Origin: Paramecium sonneborni
Lineage: Eukaryota; Ciliophora; Oligohymenophorea; Peniculida; Parameciidae
Reading direction: 5' to 3'
DNA: 64,000 nt
Assembly: GCA_905182985.1 (NCBI GenBank)
Contig: CAJJDN010000146.1
Coordinates: 84,928 to 148,927, forward strand
Part shown: positions 61,706 through 64,000 of the stretch, one piece after another
Layout of the letters: each line of letters opens with the position of its first letter
How positions within the stretch are numbered: position 1 is the stretch's first letter
Translations under genes and position numbers: made by a program
Notes under the pieces: generated by a model
The model's input: only the letters and a program-made list of their open reading frames with translations
Told to the model about the DNA's origin: nothing
Databases searched by the model: none

Positions 61706-62971
61706 TATTCATCCTCTTTTTTGATAGCAAGTTCCTGAAATTCTACTAATTATAAAAATACATTCTTTAAAATATTTTTATATTAATACAATCTTAATTT
61801 ATAGTGAATTAACTTTATAAATAAAAATATTAACAGGATGATTTTTTAGAATAATATATACAAAAGAAAATAATTTAAAATTACCACTAATTCATCTTTG
61901 AATGACAAGCAAATGTTAGATTTATCTCTAAAAACTATTATTATATATTAATCTTAAATAAAATTAAAAAATGAAAAGTTAAGAATTTAGAGCCAATAAA
62001 TATAAAATCATCTATATTCTCATAATTACCTTTCCTGATTCACTTAGAATTTTTTTTCAAATTAGAGCTATTTCAAACTATTTTCTTCATCATGTTCCCT
62101 CTATAATTCTCAATAAAATCTACATAATTTCTATTTATTTTATCAGAAGTGCGTTTTTATATTTAATAAATTAAACTTTTGTAAAAAATTAATCTTATTA
62201 AAAACCTTGTTTTTATCTACATTACTTTTTGGGTTCTTATTTATATCAATAATTTTTTCATTCCTGGATTTATTTACAAACAGATCGATTTGATTATTCT
62301 TTTATATCCATAATTTTAAATAAATTTTTAAATTATAAAAATTACCTTTAGGACATTGATAACTATTTTATACTTTTTTAATTAGATTATTTACAGCAAA
62401 AATGGTTGCTCATTAAGTTCGAATGAAGATGCTTTGCTTGATATAAATACTTCAACAAATTTATACATATTTATCAATTTTCTCTAATGATGATGGTGAT
62501 TCAATAGGTTTTGGTCAGCAGTGTAGTAATGGCATTTCTTCATTGTCTCTAAAAATATTGGTTTCAGTTGAAAAGGATATATAATCCATAAATTACATAA
62601 TATGGGCTGCTTTTATTTTTAATACAAAGGGACTCTAAGAATTTAGTTCTTTGATATATATCCTTATTTTAGTTTAGTGTTGAATGAAACAAATAATGTA
62701 GATAAAATATTATAAAAGAAATAAATCTAAATATAAAATGAATAAAATGGGAAGTTTTTGGAAGTTTACATTTAATGAATAGAGAATGATTTGAGGATGG
62801 ATTTTAGAGAGACTTTGATTCAGTATTTAATTTAATGGATAGATATATAATAAAATAAATATGAATGGAAAATAAATTAGTATTGAATTATAATTAGTAA
62901 TCTGATAAATTGTAAATATATTTTAAAATTTGTTTGTTTAAATATTTAATTATTTTTAAATCATTTTAATT
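61706..62971. other. Long AT-rich gene-poor interval
   Basis: About 1.27 kb with no frame that I can support. Short Gln/Asn-rich open stretches occur on both strands, and a slightly less AT-rich island at about 62400-62620 shows weakly coding minus-strand residues broken by TGAs. Probably intergenic with remnants; the last 100 bp must contain the TSR1 promoter. Confidence 0.45.
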
Positions 62972-64000
62972 ATGCCGAAGGGACATACATAATAGAGAAA
63001 TAAGGCATTTAAAGGGGAATCAAAACGTAGAGCAAAGTAGAAGAGTGAAGGCAAATTAAAAAAGAAAATAAAGAAGTAAGAGATCAAAAAAGGAATGGGA
63101 AAGGATAATTAATAAGAAATTCAGATAGAAAAGAAAGAGAAGAATCAAGAATAGAAAGTGAAAGTTGTAAAAGGAGTCAATACTAAGATCATAGCCATGT
63201 TTCCAATGAATTAATAAGCTAATATAGCAGGAGTGAAGTATTAGATGTGATAATTAAAAGATTTCGATTAATGTAGCATTTGAATATATAATCAATACCA
63301 ATAAGTTCATATAGTACTTAAGAATGCTTTTTGAATGTTGATGCCAATGGAAAATTAATTAAATAACCATTAAGATTTATATTTTTGGATAGAAATCCTG
63401 AATAGATTCTAGACGCATGTAAAGTAGCGGATATCATATGTCCAGTGTTATCATGTAGGGATTGTAATACTAATACAATAAGTTTGGATCCTCATAATAA
63501 TGCTAATGCATTTGATGAATAAGGCTATAAATTGCTTAGTAATTTAAGATCATAAGGATTGGTCTAATAAGTATGTTACATCTAGGATTTGGATGAAATA
63601 TCTATGAACAAAAGGAATATAGTTAAGAAATTGTTCACAAGATATTTTGAGAGTGAGTTTCCTGGAGCACATATAGTTGATGATTTTTCAACGTTTATGA
63701 GAAGTGTTGTTGTTTTACATGAGTAAGCAATTGAATGGCGAGATGTACGTGGATATATGTTACCCGATGATTTATGTTATATAAATGGGGAGTTAAGTAT
63801 AACAGGTACATGGAGAGGGTAAAAAGGATTAAGTGCAGATTAATTAGTACATATAACAGGAGTTGATGATTTTTCAATAGCTCGGATTGAATTACTAGGA
63901 ATGATAGAGTAAGTTTATGAATCAACCTGTCCAGAATCATTAGATCCTATATGTAGAGATAAATAACATGATATAGGAGATTGTGATGATCTTTTAAAAG
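62972..64000 (+). CDS. TSR1: Ribosome maturation factor TSR1 (5' part)
   Basis: Start ATG 62972; one 23-nt intron (63238-63260); open to the right edge of the window. A basic Lys-rich N-terminus (GHTQQRNKAFKGESKRRAK) precedes a degenerate GTPase-like domain (VVKGVNTKIIAMFPMNQQ; LRFIFLDRNPEQILDACKVADIICPVLSC, without a usable P-loop). A typical AARP2/TSR1 block follows: WRDVRGYMLPDD, then LSITGTWRGQKGLSADQLVHITGVDDF. TSR1 is a GTPase-like factor that sits on pre-40S ribosomes and prevents premature translation initiation. The N-terminal half is complete; the C-terminal half lies outside. Confidence 0.88.

Overview
Organism. The window reads as macronuclear DNA of a Paramecium-like ciliate. It is very AT-rich. 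Almost every long gene opens only when TAA and TAG are read as glutamine and TGA as the sole stop. Coding regions sit tens of bases apart on both strands. They are interrupted by about fifty GT-AG introns of only 19-32 nt. With tiny introns excised, proteins such as RAD51, ARPC2, BCAS2, glutamine synthetase, TRAPPC5, CFAP70, a BK channel and TSR1 read through end to end. ORFs called with the standard code are therefore mostly fragments or shadows of the true genes. Coordinates below use the ciliate code and my own splicing by eye; no search was run.

Layout. 1-8.2 kb: a partial coiled-coil gene, ARPC2 (actin nucleation), a PTB/hnRNP-L-like RNA-binding protein, a coiled-coil gene (copy A of an inverted pair) and a CCCH zinc-finger protein. 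8.3-21.4 kb: a DHX35-like helicase, a small unknown gene, a two-TM ciliate membrane protein, a WD40 remnant, a B-box protein, a 1383-aa secreted/multi-TM protein and a divergent coiled-coil/unknown pair. 21.5-28.3 kb: RAD51, a perfect 1,266-bp tandem duplication interrupted by one N, copy B of the coiled-coil pair and a 708-bp perfect hexanucleotide satellite. 28.4-36.8 kb: BCAS2, an unknown gene, an HMG-box gene, a decayed coiled-coil gene, a BK-type K+ channel, an unknown gene, glutamine synthetase and TRAPPC5. 36.8-45 kb: a 2,037-aa poly-ubiquitin-like protein holding ten near-identical 78-aa repeats, facing a VWA-domain gene across a 196-bp shared promoter interval. 45-64 kb: CFAP70, a TPR-like protein, a broken 2-aminoethylphosphonate transaminase gene, an RNF5-like E3 ligase, a pseudokinase, a protein with two degenerate thioredoxin-like folds, a PPP4R-like HEAT protein, a coiled-coil protein, a possible mitoribosomal protein and the start of TSR1.

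How the genes relate. Most are unlinked eukaryotic housekeeping genes (splicing, recombination, trafficking, cilia, ribosome assembly) with no operon logic. The strongest candidate for something new is the divergent pair at 36.8-44.5 kb. It joins a giant chain of about 23 ubiquitin-like folds, without di-glycine processing sites, to a VWA protein with an intact MIDAS motif. Structural oddities (the N-flanked duplication, inverted duplicated genes, the giant microsatellite, several frame-broken genes) need checking against reads before biological interpretation.
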